Below, piece by piece: positions 27,038-36,933 of a stretch of DNA of 64,000 nucleotides. The notes beneath the pieces are model-generated. The model made no database searches and was not told the origin of the DNA. It was given only the letters and a program-made list of their open reading frames with translations. The stretch comes from Clostridium ragsdalei P11. Lineage in GTDB: Bacteria > Bacillota > Clostridia > Clostridiales > Clostridiaceae. The stretch covers positions 1 to 64,000 of the forward strand of contig NZ_LROS01000015.1 of the NCBI RefSeq assembly GCF_001675165.1, read 5' to 3'. The translations under genes and the position numbers were made by a program. How positions within the stretch are numbered: position 1 is the first letter of the stretch; each line of letters begins with the position of its first letter.

Positions 27038-28447
27038 CTACTGTTCTTTGCTGTACCAATTTCTGATAACTGATGTACTTTGTTCACTAGGGTAATACTT
27101 TTTATCTCCCTCTTGGTTACCTATTGCAAATACAGAGAATCCTAAAACCCACGGTTCATTCTCAAACTCTATCTTGTAAGCCTCAAAACAATTAGCTTGC
27201 TCAACATTATTTACAGTGCTATTTTCCCGTGGATTCCATGGATGAAAGGATGCTTTATCAGTTTTAGGGAATCCAAGCTCTCCAAAGAAGATAGGTTTAT
27301 TCCATTTATCATAAAAGTTTTTTATTTCTCGTTTTATATTTTGGTTTCTGACTTGTCCTTTATCAGATACTACTTGAGAACATTCTATTGCACTTACAAG
27401 ATTTTCAACAGTATTTGTAGGATTATTTGTAAGCTCAAAATAAGCTGCAATAGATATAAAGTCTAATTTTGAAAACAGCTTATTATTTAGCTTATTTTCA
27501 TAGTCAGTAATACTTTTAGGATCCCATGATGCTGTATCCCACCTATTGGTTCTATAGGTTACTAATCCTTTATAATATTTTCTAACATAATCTATAGTAT
27601 CACACCAATTCTTTTCTTCGGGTTCTATATTTACAAAGTTGCTTCCTATGTTTAGTACATCTACATTGTATGGATTTGCAATATCATCTATTAATGATTT
27701 GAGTACATTTATCTTCCAATTTGAAAAGAAAGCACTTATATTATCTGGATTCCAATCTGTTTCCCTTTCTGCACCTTCAGCTATCCAAGGATAGGGCTCT
27801 AATATTATGTTTATATTCTTACCTTTTAATTGTTTTATCAAGCTTATTGCTCTATCCTCACTATCTTTATCAACCTCCATATTACTTGAAGATAGGTTAT
27901 TTATTTTTATCTTTACAGGTATATTTAAAGTATTTAATTTAAGCTTATCTATATCACTTAAGGCTTGTTTAATATCATAATCTGTAGATAGGTTGCCTGA
28001 CTTAATCTTTTTTCCGCTTAAGATTTTATTTTCATTACTCTTAATGTTAAATTTCAATTTGCATTCTTTATTCAACGTCTTGCCTTTTGTAGAATGTACC
28101 CTACTTCCAATGTTCAATATATAACTTTTTCCTACTGTATATCCACCTTGTGGAGCTGTCACTGTAATTGTTCTGCCATCTTGTCCCAGATGTAATCCTA
28201 CATTTACTTTAGTACCTTTACTGTCTGTTACTGTTATACCTTGTTTAGTCAAATCGTCCAATCCAATATCACTTGTAAATTTAATTGTCCATGTTTTATT
28301 AGAATCTACTGTTTGATTATCTGTAAAGCTTGCTGCTTGTACATTAAACGATATTAGAAAAAAAAGGCTAAAAATAGCTGCCATTAAAATTATATTTTTA
28401 AATTTGCTAATTATATTATAGTTATTTACATATTTAACAATTTTCAT
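27038..28447 (-). CDS. secreted GH113-like glycoside hydrolase with Ig-like domain
   Basis: The 469-aa protein has an N-terminal membrane/signal segment (about 18-38, ending VQA-A), an SbsA/Big_5-type Ig-like domain (about 40-135, with DNQTVDSNKTWTIKFTSDI and GKSYILNI), and a TIM barrel (about 155-465). The barrel shows EPYPWI near strand 3, LNIGSNFVNIE near strand 4 and FFGELGFP near strand 7; the glutamates in the last two are the likely acid/base and nucleophile. GH113 enzymes act on beta-mannan, but related folds differ, so the substrate is uncertain. ATG follows AAGGAG. It lies upstream of the chemoreceptor in the same direction. Confidence 0.75.
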   Translation of the reverse strand: MKIVKYVNNYNIISKFKNIILMAAIFSLFFLISFNVQAASFTDNQTVDSNKTWTIKFTSDIGLDDLTKQGITVTDSKGTKVNVGLHLGQDGRTITVTAPQGGYTVGKSYILNIGSRVHSTKGKTLNKECKLKFNIKSNENKILSGKKIKSGNLSTDYDIKQALSDIDKLKLNTLNIPVKIKINNLSSSNMEVDKDSEDRAISLIKQLKGKNINIILEPYPWIAEGAERETDWNPDNISAFFSNWKINVLKSLIDDIANPYNVDVLNIGSNFVNIEPEEKNWCDTIDYVRKYYKGLVTYRTNRWDTASWDPKSITDYENKLNNKLFSKLDFISIAAYFELTNNPTNTVENLVSAIECSQVVSDKGQVRNQNIKREIKNFYDKWNKPIFFGELGFPKTDKASFHPWNPRENSTVNNVEQANCFEAYKIEFENEPWVLGFSVFAIGNQEGDKKYYPSEQSTSVIRNWYSKEQ

Positions 28448-28515
28448 TTTTTCTCCTTAACCTCCTTTAAATATAGGGACAACTAATTAGCCATCCCTGT
28501 ATATAATGCAATATT

Positions 28516-29490
28516 CTAATAAGCTAATACTTGGCAATTCTTATGGGTCCAATTACCTTTTCTATCATCTATATAATATGGTAATTCCAATTTATCTAAT
28601 AATAGACTTAAAACATTTACATTAAGTATTTTCTTTCCCTGATCCAATGAATTAATATTAGGTTTGAAATTTGGACAACATTTTTGATTATCAACTTTAG
28701 TATAAAAACAATAAACACCATCATTTCGTCTGTCTATGCCTAATATAGCTCCTGCTACTGTGTTTAGTTGTCTTTCACTAAAAACTGGTTTTACAACAAT
28801 TTTCCTTTTTAAAAAATCATACTGTCCACCATCTTTAGCAAACCACTCAATCCATTTGTTAATAATTTTAACAATATACCTTCTAGCATAAAATGGAGAA
28901 CTTAAGTCATAATTTGATTGCTCCTCAAATAGTTCTTTTGCATAGGCTAATGATAAAGGATACTTTTCACCTAAACTTTCTTCAATGGTATTAATATATT
29001 CATAATAGTTACTAATAAATTCATATATAGTATTTATTATATGAAAGTTTTCACTTGCTATGCCTGACTCATTGTATGACATATCCATTAAATTAGTAAG
29101 CTCAGATTTAAGAAATTCTTTTTCACCCAATATATTTCTACGTCTTTGCTCATTCATTATCCACTTATGCTGAGTTATACCATTTAGCAATAATGACAAA
29201 GATTTACTTGTCTCATCAGCACTTTTATCAAAAGAAGTTAATATAGGTAAAGTTTGATTAGCTGCAATATAAACATGTAATAATTCATGAGAGAAGATAT
29301 AATCTGAATATAATTCTGGAGTAATATATATTTCAAAATTGCCTTTATCATTACGAATATATTGAGCTTTACTATTACCAATAGGAGGTCTTTGCATTAT
29401 TACTCGCAGCGTTCTCCCTTCTAAACTCTTTGTTACTTCTTCGTATAACTTCAAGATTTTACTGCTTAAATTTTCTTTCTGCAATTCCAT
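28516..29490 (-). CDS. HELLH zinc-metalloprotease-like protein
   Basis: I choose the ATG at 29490, which has a GGGGA site, over the ATG codons 15 bases upstream; this gives 324 aa. The metal motif HELLH is at 68-72 and follows a predicted strand-helix, as in zincin folds. The rest is helical, with CCPNFKPN near 275. There is no signal peptide, so it is probably cytoplasmic. No family name can be assigned. The neighbours do not clarify its role. Confidence 0.7.
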   Translation of the reverse strand: MELQKENLSSKILKLYEEVTKSLEGRTLRVIMQRPPIGNSKAQYIRNDKGNFEIYITPELYSDYIFSHELLHVYIAANQTLPILTSFDKSADETSKSLSLLLNGITQHKWIMNEQRRRNILGEKEFLKSELTNLMDMSYNESGIASENFHIINTIYEFISNYYEYINTIEESLGEKYPLSLAYAKELFEEQSNYDLSSPFYARRYIVKIINKWIEWFAKDGGQYDFLKRKIVVKPVFSERQLNTVAGAILGIDRRNDGVYCFYTKVDNQKCCPNFKPNINSLDQGKKILNVNVLSLLLDKLELPYYIDDRKGNWTHKNCQVLAY

Positions 29491-29653
29491 GATAAACATC
29501 CCCATTTATATATTTTTTATATCTAAGAAAATTATAGCATATTTTTACATACTAATAACTAAATTGAAAGACATATTTAAACATAAAGAAGTCATAGAGA
29601 TTAACCTGCAATTTTCGTTTAATAGACTTTTACTATGAATATTAGCAAAAAAA

Positions 29654-29684
29654 AGAATTACTAGTAACTAACACTAGCAATTCT
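29654..29684 (-). terminator. rho-independent terminator of the zinc-ribbon gene
   Basis: AGAATTACTAGT pairs with ACTAGCAATTCT (one mismatch), and on the minus strand the stem is followed by eight T residues. It ends the gene at 29752-30204. Confidence 0.85.
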
Positions 29685-29751
29685 ATCTTATAGTTAGGCT
29701 TCTTTATTCTGCCTTATATATTTACGAATAATAGTCTGTACAAGTATTTTA

Positions 29752-30204
29752 TTATAGTTGAGTCCAATTCTTTGTGTATACTTTACCATCAAGGAATGTT
29801 ATAGTAATAGCTTTCGTTTCAAATGTCTTTTGATAATGATAAAGTTCCATTTTTCCAATTCCAGGTGTATCACTTTCACTTACAGACGTTGGCTTACCTA
29901 ATAATGCTTCAACTTGTTCTTTTGTCATATCCTTTTGAATTTTATCATAAGTTTCTTTTGTAATTCCTTCGTTTTTATCTTTTTTAGTATTGTTGTCTGT
30001 TGATACTGATTTTTGCGGTGTATTGTTTGAACCTGTTTTTGAACCATTTGAAACAGCACTAATAACAATAAATAATGCTGCAATAGCAACAATAACACCC
30101 AACGCTATTTTCTTTTTCTTTAATTTTGCACCACAATGAGGACAAATTTTTGCTTTTTTACTAACTTCTTTTCCGCAATCTTTACAATTAATCAAATTAC
30201 CCAT
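29752..30204 (-). CDS. zinc-ribbon membrane protein with SmpA/BamE-like domain
   Basis: The 150-aa protein has an N-terminal zinc ribbon (C7-x2-C10...C21-x2-C24), a single membrane helix (about 32-50), a Ser/Asn/Lys linker, and a C-terminal domain with MTKEQVEALLGKPTSVSE and ITITFLDGKVYTKNW that matches the BamE/SmpA-like fold (DUF3862 type). The C-terminal domain would lie outside the membrane. ATG follows TTAGGAGG. It has its own terminator and so is probably monocistronic. Confidence 0.82.
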   Translation of the reverse strand: MGNLINCKDCGKEVSKKAKICPHCGAKLKKKKIALGVIVAIAALFIVISAVSNGSKTGSNNTPQKSVSTDNNTKKDKNEGITKETYDKIQKDMTKEQVEALLGKPTSVSESDTPGIGKMELYHYQKTFETKAITITFLDGKVYTKNWTQL

Positions 30205-30409
30205 TCTAATCCTCCTAACTCTATTTTTCAGCCAAATTATATCATAAATATAGTATAAGAGATACGTGTAGGTTGTATCATAATATGTTATTGCATAGTA
30301 AAGTTAACTATATTTGTAACGCAAAGAAGCCCTCAAGTGCATCACTAACACTCAAGAACTCTCCCTAGCTATATTTTCTTTTCTACAAAAGTGTATAATT
30401 AAAGACTTT

Positions 30410-31534
30410 CTAAAAAATCAACTCTCCTGGTTTATAGCCCTCAGGCAATTCTTCTTCACTTAAAAACTTGAAATTGTCATCACGCAGTATTGGTAAAAAT
30501 ACTGCGTATGGTATCCTAGAAAACTCACAGGAATAGTCACTAGCTCCAAACCACTTGCCCTCTTTGCTGCTCAAGTTCAAGCCTCTGGCAAACTTTGTAT
30601 GATTTGAGCAATCATGAACTGCTAAATTCCAGTTTTCTTCATCGGCTATTTTCATAAATTTCAAAGTTAATTCCCTACTCCAAATTGGAGATATATATCC
30701 TTGCCTTGTAATATACATGTTCTCCCCATAATAATTGTTTATGTTATTCTCATTTAAATGTAATTCTGCACAATTTATAAAATCAAGTTTTGTATCTAAG
30801 ATTACTTGCTTTTTCTCAAAAAAAGCTTTGAAAAACTCAGGAGTCATTGGAGTTTCAATACCTACATTTTTAATATATTTTTTTGCTATTGCAATATTTT
30901 CAATAACTTTGTCTGAACAATTAGTGGCACCCAGGTTGAAACGTATCTCATCAAGACCAGCTTCACCTAATGCTTTCAATGTCTCTTCCGAAGCTAAAGT
31001 ACCATTTGTATATAGATGTTGATAAATCCCTGCATCATTAAATTTCCTTATTATAGAATAGTATTTTTCAATTTCCATAAATGGCTCTAAATAAACGTAA
31101 GAAATACCAGTAGGTTTCTGGTGGATGGAAAGTAATAAATCAATATCCTTCTCATAAAACTTTGTACCTCCAATTTCCCACATACCTTCACCAATTGGAG
31201 GCATATCTTCTATCTCTCCATAATCATAACAGAACTTACACTCCAAGTTACATTTGTTGGTTTTCCTAATTGCACTTAAACCAGTTCCAAGCAAACAAGA
31301 ACGACATCCTTTTGGGAATTTGCTTTCATTTCCCACAAAAAAAGTTCTATTCTTTAAAGCTTTCAAACCTCTAATTTCCGACATTAACGTATCATTTCTA
31401 TGATCAATTGCTGCTTCAATTTGTGCAAAGGTAGCGTAAATGATTTCTTGTTGTTTTGTCATAACTTCCTCATCCTCTGGTAATATCGAAAAAAATTCAA
31501 ACCATTTTAACGCATCCTTCTTTGAAATCTTCAT
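30410..31534 (-). CDS. radical SAM enzyme
   Basis: The ATG at 31534 behind AGAGGGGG gives 374 aa; the longer frame from 31609 has no ribosome site. The iron-sulfur motif CNLECKFC gives C95, C99 and C102, preceded by GCRSC (77, 80), which could hold a further cluster ligand. The SAM-binding barrel follows (YVYLEPFME, YTNGTL, IRFNLGA). The C-terminal part has a further Cys (DYSCEF). The family resembles radical SAM proteins of unknown substrate common in clostridia. No peptide precursor or partner gene is seen nearby. Confidence 0.85.
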   Translation of the reverse strand: MKISKKDALKWFEFFSILPEDEEVMTKQQEIIYATFAQIEAAIDHRNDTLMSEIRGLKALKNRTFFVGNESKFPKGCRSCLLGTGLSAIRKTNKCNLECKFCYDYGEIEDMPPIGEGMWEIGGTKFYEKDIDLLLSIHQKPTGISYVYLEPFMEIEKYYSIIRKFNDAGIYQHLYTNGTLASEETLKALGEAGLDEIRFNLGATNCSDKVIENIAIAKKYIKNVGIETPMTPEFFKAFFEKKQVILDTKLDFINCAELHLNENNINNYYGENMYITRQGYISPIWSRELTLKFMKIADEENWNLAVHDCSNHTKFARGLNLSSKEGKWFGASDYSCEFSRIPYAVFLPILRDDNFKFLSEEELPEGYKPGELIF

Positions 31535-32002
31535 AATGTATCCCCCTCTAATTAATCTTCCTGCTGTACTTTTTAACATATTCTTCTTCAAAAAATAAAT
31601 ACACTCCATGTGCTAACTTTTGAAATATATTACCCAAAACACTTTGCTCTATTTATATGTTTTCGCACAGGAAGGCCCTCGAATGTATGTACATTCAAGG
31701 GCTTCAAACCATTCATATTACTAACTTTTATCTATAATATGTTCTTATACAATAAAAAAATCTATTGATTTTTTCAAGCTCTCTGCTCAAGATTTTCTTC
31801 TATATCTTCTTCACTTTTTTTATTTCAGTTTTTGTCTACTTTTATCCGATGACTATTTGATAATACATTATTTCAAGTATTATTTCAAGTTTTTTCCTCA
31901 TTTTGGATATAACCACAAGAACGTATCATTTATACATATTAGTGCACGTATTTTACTTACTTAACATAAGATGATAAAAAGTCTTTGAAAGGAAATTATA
32001 AT
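31535..32002. other. intergenic region with hairpin at 31671-31705
   Basis: No gene is seen. GAAGGCCCTCGAATGT pairs with ACATTCAAGGGCTTC across a 4-base loop (31671-31705), lying between the divergent radical SAM and 32003 genes. It has no T-tract. A weak partial match to one arm occurs at 30324-30340 at the other end of the radical SAM gene. A T-rich stretch (31780-31900) follows. Confidence 0.5.
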
Positions 32003-33625
32003 ATGCATAAGACACATTCTTACTACTTTAACACTCCAATGTATAGTTTTTCCCCCATGTGTAATAGCTGCAAAATGTATTCATGCCCTCACTGCATTAA
32101 TACACCAATGTATAACCGAAACTTCTCAAGACAATTCTCTAATTGTGCAAATGCTGAGGATACAAAGATAACAGGTTTTATCTCTACATTAGAAGACAGA
32201 GGTTTTATTGTTCAGGAAGGAAAACTGAAGTATTTAGATATACTTAAGCTAGTCAGTGAAGGTAAAATTGACACTGCCTTTGCGAACAATGCAGGTGCTC
32301 CTTATGCAACCTATCTCCTTCCACCGGCACCAAACCAAGATCCATCTCCAGCTCAGAAACCTCCAAAAGGATATAATCCTCAGGATCCTAATAATTATCC
32401 AGCTAATATAGAGTACACAGCACCTGGAATGGACTATAAGCTGCGTGCTGACGAGGCTATTGTATTAATCGGAAAGACCCCACCATCGGCATATAACTTT
32501 AGTTACAGAAGTTACCTTGGATTTGTGAAAAACGAACGCTCAAAAGATTACAGTGATACTATTACGGCAGGCAATGACAATACTGGTTTTTATCACAACA
32601 TCGGTGCCAGCATGGGTGATCAGATCAATAACCATAATATCTGGACTGATAATACACCTTATGGTGCCCCTGGAAATCCGTTCAACAGCTCCACCATCAT
32701 CATTACAACTGCAGACAGAGGCATTAACAAGCAAATGCGTGATGCTCTAGTTAAATCAGGATTTAATCTAGGTATTATGAACGATGACAACATCCCTATG
32801 GGACTTACGAACATTGGGCTTGAAAAGGGAAAAGATACTTTCTCGTTTATAATGAGGGCTGCAATTTGGTTAGATCATGATGCTGGCTGGGATTATATCA
32901 ATAACCTTAAAAACTATGTGAAGGTATTACGTATTACTCCAAAAACTCCTTATCCCTATCTAAATCTCTGGCCAATACCGAACCTTAAGATGCATGAAAC
33001 TGGCACCACTGAGTTTCAGATTGTTCCTTATGCAAGAAATGGACTAAATTACTTACGAAATGAGATAATTAGGAAATATGAAAATGAAGAATATGAACCT
33101 ATAGATCTGGATTCAAAACTCTGGATACTTGATGGTTATGAGGGAATATTACAGGATGTTCCTGTGTATTATGATAACAGAGATGGCCTCTATATAAGGA
33201 CAGACAAATTCCAACTAAAAACTGATGAGGATTTTGTGATACTATATGGCGTTGACCACGTACAATCCGGATTGGCAACATTTTTCAACATAAGCTTTTA
33301 CGGCGAAGAGCTCTGGAACGGCGTTGTCGGAGCTAATATTACAGATAACTCAAAGTACCCAGCCACCGAGTATTTCCCTAAAGATTATAAGAACTCGAAA
33401 TACTATTATGCAGTAAAGATGGCAAGAAAAGTTGAGGAAGGTAACGAAGTTATAATACCCTACAGTACCGGTAACCCCTCTGGATCAGCATACGGTGTTG
33501 ATAACAATGAGGACGCTTATGTAGGCTTTAGGATTTATACAAACCCAGAAACAAATGTTGCCCCAGCTATCTTTGATGTTATCTGGAGTCGGGCAATTTT
33601 ATTTAGGAAAAAGGAAAAACAATAA
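32003..33625 (+). CDS. large hypothetical protein, likely transferred
   Basis: The ATG at 32003 with AAAGGA upstream gives 540 aa. The first 50 residues are rich in Tyr, Met, Asn and Cys (CNSCKMYSCPHC). Then comes a compact enzyme-like body with RADEAIVLIGKTPPSAYNFSYRSYL near 150 and RNGLNYLRNEIIRKYE near 345. No signal peptide is present. GC content and codon choice (CTG, GCC, GGC, ACC) are clearly higher than in neighbours, which suggests acquisition from elsewhere. I do not recognise the family. Confidence 0.75.
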   Translation: MHKTHSYYFNTPMYSFSPMCNSCKMYSCPHCINTPMYNRNFSRQFSNCANAEDTKITGFISTLEDRGFIVQEGKLKYLDILKLVSEGKIDTAFANNAGAPYATYLLPPAPNQDPSPAQKPPKGYNPQDPNNYPANIEYTAPGMDYKLRADEAIVLIGKTPPSAYNFSYRSYLGFVKNERSKDYSDTITAGNDNTGFYHNIGASMGDQINNHNIWTDNTPYGAPGNPFNSSTIIITTADRGINKQMRDALVKSGFNLGIMNDDNIPMGLTNIGLEKGKDTFSFIMRAAIWLDHDAGWDYINNLKNYVKVLRITPKTPYPYLNLWPIPNLKMHETGTTEFQIVPYARNGLNYLRNEIIRKYENEEYEPIDLDSKLWILDGYEGILQDVPVYYDNRDGLYIRTDKFQLKTDEDFVILYGVDHVQSGLATFFNISFYGEELWNGVVGANITDNSKYPATEYFPKDYKNSKYYYAVKMARKVEEGNEVIIPYSTGNPSGSAYGVDNNEDAYVGFRIYTNPETNVAPAIFDVIWSRAILFRKKEKQ

Positions 33626-33650
33626 TAGAAATATGTTATAGAAGATGATT

Positions 33651-33692
33651 ACAGAATTCAATACTGAGACAATATTAAATATTGGATTCTGT
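33651..33692 (+). terminator. hairpin after 32003 gene
   Basis: ACAGAATTCAATA pairs with TATTGGATTCTGT (one mismatch) 25 bases after the stop codon. The T-tract is poor, so it is a possible terminator. Confidence 0.5.
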
Positions 33693-33795
33693 TACCTAAT
33701 CCTTTAACTCAAGCAGCCGACATGACCTACCCTTTATACCTGTCACTTCAGGGAAAATACTTCATAGATTTAGTTTCATAGGCTCTTATCATATC

Positions 33796-34263
33796 CTATT
33801 TGTCAAAAACATTATTCTCATCAAATCTCTTTTCTCTATTTTCCTTAAAAAATTTATAACAATGCTCCCATGATTTATATCGTGCATCTTTAATTCTGCT
33901 AATTTCTTCATGGAATTTTTTGATTTCCTTAATTATAAAATCAGTATTAATATTTTTCTTAGAATTTTGGAACTCTATAGATTTTATTTTAGATTGAGGT
34001 TTTTTTACACTATCATTAACTTTTATAAACGAAACAACTTTTTTCTTTAAATCCAAACTTTCAAGCTTATATCCTTCATTTATCCATGTATTAGGAAAAG
34101 TATGTGTATTATCTGCATGCCAATATGCTACATATTTATAAGCAGAAGGACTTAATGGAAACCCCAACATTTGTTCTATTTCATTAAGTGTTAAATATAT
34201 ATTTTTTTCTGAGCATGATTTAAAATAATTTTCTAGTTGTAAAAATTTATTCCCTTTTCCCAT
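33796..34263 (-). CDS. DUF7662-like domain protein
   Basis: The 155-aa protein has an N-terminal domain of about 75 residues: a helix, LTLNEIEQMLGFPLSPSAYKYVAYWHAD, then WINEGYKLESLDLKKKVVSFIK. This pattern (IexiLG..LP.SA..y..wW...WL.aGy.v..vd...v.F.r) is that of DUF7662-type small domains, often found next to accessory and nuclease genes. The C-terminus is charged and helical. ATG follows AGGAG-type GAGGAG. The function is unknown. Confidence 0.7.
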   Translation of the reverse strand: MGKGNKFLQLENYFKSCSEKNIYLTLNEIEQMLGFPLSPSAYKYVAYWHADNTHTFPNTWINEGYKLESLDLKKKVVSFIKVNDSVKKPQSKIKSIEFQNSKKNINTDFIIKEIKKFHEEISRIKDARYKSWEHCYKFFKENREKRFDENNVFDK

Positions 34264-34458
34264 TATAAAAAACTCCTCATATTACTTTTACATAATTATC
34301 TCCATATTAGTCTAAAACAATTAAGTCATAACTAATTGTAGTATATCATGGAATTTAAGTAAATTAAATCATTTGCTTCTATCGTGTAAATCCTTATTTA
34401 GAAAAAATCTTATCAATGTCTAAATCTGTTAATTCCTTTATTATTTCATTGTTTGTCA

Positions 34459-35622
34459 TCACTGCGTTTTGCTATATGACATGTGTAGATCTCCTCGAAG
34501 CATATTTGTTCCAATATCACTTTGGTCGAAGCAACGCCGCTTCTCATATTTTCCGATACCGACAATCCGGATGTCTCCTCCTCCTTGATAATTTGGCCAA
34601 ACTGTGACTATGTTCTTACGTCGTCCGTGTGGGGAAACTGCCTCACAAATATACTCTCCTTTTTTTCTCTTGATGCATATGAATGATTTTTCTTTATAAA
34701 TTCCCAGTTCCGCAAGCTCATCAATAATTATTTTGAGTAACGGCGGATAGGATGTATCCTTCTCTTTAATTTGAATTTCTGCAAAATCAGACAATTCAAG
34801 GTTCCTTTTGTAAGAGTGTTCGGTTTCTTTCATATCTGCTTTTGTATTCACTAGACTACTAGCAGTCTGTACACCAAATAGATTGCAACCTGGCATACTT
34901 AAACGATTATTCCAGAATATATCGAAATAAATGACATAAAATTCCGCTCCGAGCACCATACTTATTTCATTCGCCTTTTTCACAAGGTATCGCTGCATAT
35001 CGTCGAACAAGGGTTTTTTTCTAATTTCCCCGAACGAAGAACCACGTGTCAAACCCCATCGATAAATACTTTCATTATCAAAAATGGATTCATTCTTAAT
35101 AATCCAACTGTCTATCGGCAGAAAGAGTAACGGGGTTAGTAGCTTTCGAGTTTCATTATCAATTTCACTAGCCATGGACACGATATGCTCCAGATAGAGT
35201 TCCACCACCTTTCGAATTCGGTTATATGATTCTTCTATCAAAGTAGGTGTAGTATAAGCGAGAAGCGCCTCTTGTAGATTCATATACAATTCATGCTCAA
35301 ATGTATCCATTGCTTCCTTTGTTCGAATATGTGAATGAATTTCGTTGATAATCCGGTATTTTCTCGAGAGAAAAAATTCATCACACACTTCCATTGCTTT
35401 TTTCTTATTTTCATAGAAATTGCCATAAGTAAGTTTTTTCCCAAATGCTTGTGTCGTGTTTAAATTCACTGCTTTTTTTTGAGTGCCATTAACTGTTACG
35501 CCTCTGATGATATCCTCATATTTATAAAGGACAGAAGGCTTCAGAAAGATTGTTTCTGAAGATTGCAAAGCCTGCTTGAGGATGGAAAGTCCTTTTAAAC
35601 TTCTTTCAAACGTACTCATCAT
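34459..35622 (-). CDS. hypothetical protein, accessory
   Basis: The 387-aa product begins MMSTFERSLKGL and has a helical N-terminal half and a mixed C-terminal half (IIIDELAELGIYKEKSFICIKRKKGEY). It has no membrane segment and no known motif I can name. Base composition is richer in GC than that of the flanks and codon use differs from the chromosomal genes. It sits between decayed fragments in an accessory stretch. It could be a defence or phage-derived gene, but nothing in the sequence shows that. Confidence 0.65.
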   Translation of the reverse strand: MMSTFERSLKGLSILKQALQSSETIFLKPSVLYKYEDIIRGVTVNGTQKKAVNLNTTQAFGKKLTYGNFYENKKKAMEVCDEFFLSRKYRIINEIHSHIRTKEAMDTFEHELYMNLQEALLAYTTPTLIEESYNRIRKVVELYLEHIVSMASEIDNETRKLLTPLLFLPIDSWIIKNESIFDNESIYRWGLTRGSSFGEIRKKPLFDDMQRYLVKKANEISMVLGAEFYVIYFDIFWNNRLSMPGCNLFGVQTASSLVNTKADMKETEHSYKRNLELSDFAEIQIKEKDTSYPPLLKIIIDELAELGIYKEKSFICIKRKKGEYICEAVSPHGRRKNIVTVWPNYQGGGDIRIVGIGKYEKRRCFDQSDIGTNMLRGDLHMSYSKTQ

Positions 35623-35905
35623 TTTTTCCCCCTATATCAGAAAATTTTTAATGCACTAATTTCTATATTCCCCTGCTCTTTTGCCAAAAAAACATCTAAT
35701 CTGTTCTGTCGTGAGAAGCAAATATCTAACCTATTCTTCACTATCTAATAGAAGTAAATCCTTGAGTCATTTGGGTAAGTGATTCACCTTTTTGAACTCT
35801 AGAATTTTCTTTGCAACTTCGGCAGCATCTTATTCCCGCCAAAACTAATCTTTAGTATAACAGGTACTGTTGCAGTATTTTCGTTTCAATTCTGCTGCGG
35901 TGGGG
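35623..35905. other. decayed sequence, no intact gene
   Basis: Between two accessory genes the minus strand gives short reading segments broken by stops (for example one ending TEQIRCFFGKRAGEYRN). Composition is like the neighbouring foreign genes. I read it as a relic of an unidentified gene. Confidence 0.4.
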
Positions 35906-36545
35906 TTATTTGTATAAATATATATAATCCAGCTTACCTCTATACAAATCAAAAGCTTTACCCTCTTTGCATAAAGAATCTTCAATTTGCGAATATGGAC
36001 TATTTTTATTAAGCCCATATTTAAATAAAATCCTACTGTCCATATTAGGGATAATATTAGATATTATCATTTTATCAAAAACAATATCTTTTCTAAGTGT
36101 AGTTAATGTTAAGTATTTTAATGATAAAGCCAATCTTTGACCTTGTTCTACTTCTAAGATTAATCTACCTTCTTTTTCATATTTCTTGGCTACTATATAA
36201 CATATTTTTCAATCCCTTTTTAGCTTCTGTTCCTGCTTCATTTCTATCACTATAATCCAAAGATATATCATCAACTTTAAAAGACGGCAACAATACCCAT
36301 CTTGCAGTCTGTAGTGCAACCGCCGTCCACAAGAACACCTGATCTTTCGGATTCAAAATTGAGGTCTTTTTTACAAACTCAGCATCAATATCTGAAAAAA
36401 TCTCATCCAAATTTTCATGATTCTCAAGCATTTTATTATTAACTTCAACAAACTCATTCATATTTGAGACGACACTTTTTGATATTTCTTGCCCATTCGT
36501 AACAGCAGTATTCAATTCATTATTTATCTTTCTATATTTTCTCAA
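35906..36545 (-). pseudogene. frame-broken accessory gene
   Basis: Two pieces lie in different frames. The upstream piece (36545-36177, 122 aa) is helical and contains NPKDQVFLWTAVALQTARWVLLPSF, a hydrophobic pattern seen in conserved hypothetical proteins. It stops at 36177. The second piece is open from about 36195 in another frame (VAKKYEKEGRLILEVEQGQ...) and runs to 35906. The reading frames overlap around GCCAAGAAATATGA, so a single-base change would join them. I infer a frameshifted relic or a fusion of two fragments. Confidence 0.5.
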
Positions 36546-36560
36546 ATTAACATCACCTTC

Positions 36561-36711
36561 TCACCTATAGCTCATCATTAGGCTTTTCTTCTATATTTAC
36601 TTTAATTATATACCAGTACAATGACATTGACTGTCAGTATTAATGAAAATTTGCTGACTTTATTTTTTGAATAATTTCCTTTTTAGAAGATAAATCTATA
36701 ATAAAAATATA
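36561..36711. repeat. relic copy of the WYL/GGDEF promoter locus
   Basis: Bases 36561-36592 match 58612-58644, which is inside the WYL gene, with one gap and one mismatch. Bases 36597-36711 match 59467-59571, upstream of the GGDEF gene, at roughly 90 percent. In between, WYL-GGDEF coding DNA is missing. The second part contains the dyad TGACATTGACTGTCA (36622-36636), also kept at 59492-59506, which looks like an operator. Confidence 0.7.
36622..36636. promoter_or_regulatory. dyad operator candidate, copy 1
   Basis: TGACA-TTGAC-TGTCA is a perfect 5-5-5 inverted repeat and is preserved in both copies of the surrounding repeat. TetR-type or MerR-type binding is possible. Confidence 0.4.
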
Positions 36712-36729
36712 TTACTAGGAGGTGGTATT

Positions 36730-36891
36730 ATGAACCTAACAAGTATGCCCAATAGATTAATAAATGAGAACTCTTCATACTTGCTTCAACATGCACACAA
36801 TCCAGTAAACTGGTATTTCTGGGGAGAAGAAGCATTTATCAAGGCAAAATCAGAAGATAATCCTGTATTTTTATCTATTAGGTACAGCTAG
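36730..36891 (+). pseudogene. yyaL-type thioredoxin-domain gene fragment 1
   Basis: After a perfect AGGAGG site an ATG opens the N-terminus of a DUF255/YyaL protein ([21 protein letters not shown]...). The frame ends at TAG 36889. Bases beyond it (ACGTGCCATTGG) restore the family motif TCHW, so about 15 bases carrying a stop have been inserted and the remaining 600-odd codons are absent. A second fragment of the same start lies at 63481. Confidence 0.8.
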
Positions 36892-36933
36892 GTTCGTCTC
36901 TGTACGTGCCATTGGCGTCTTATCATAATATTT

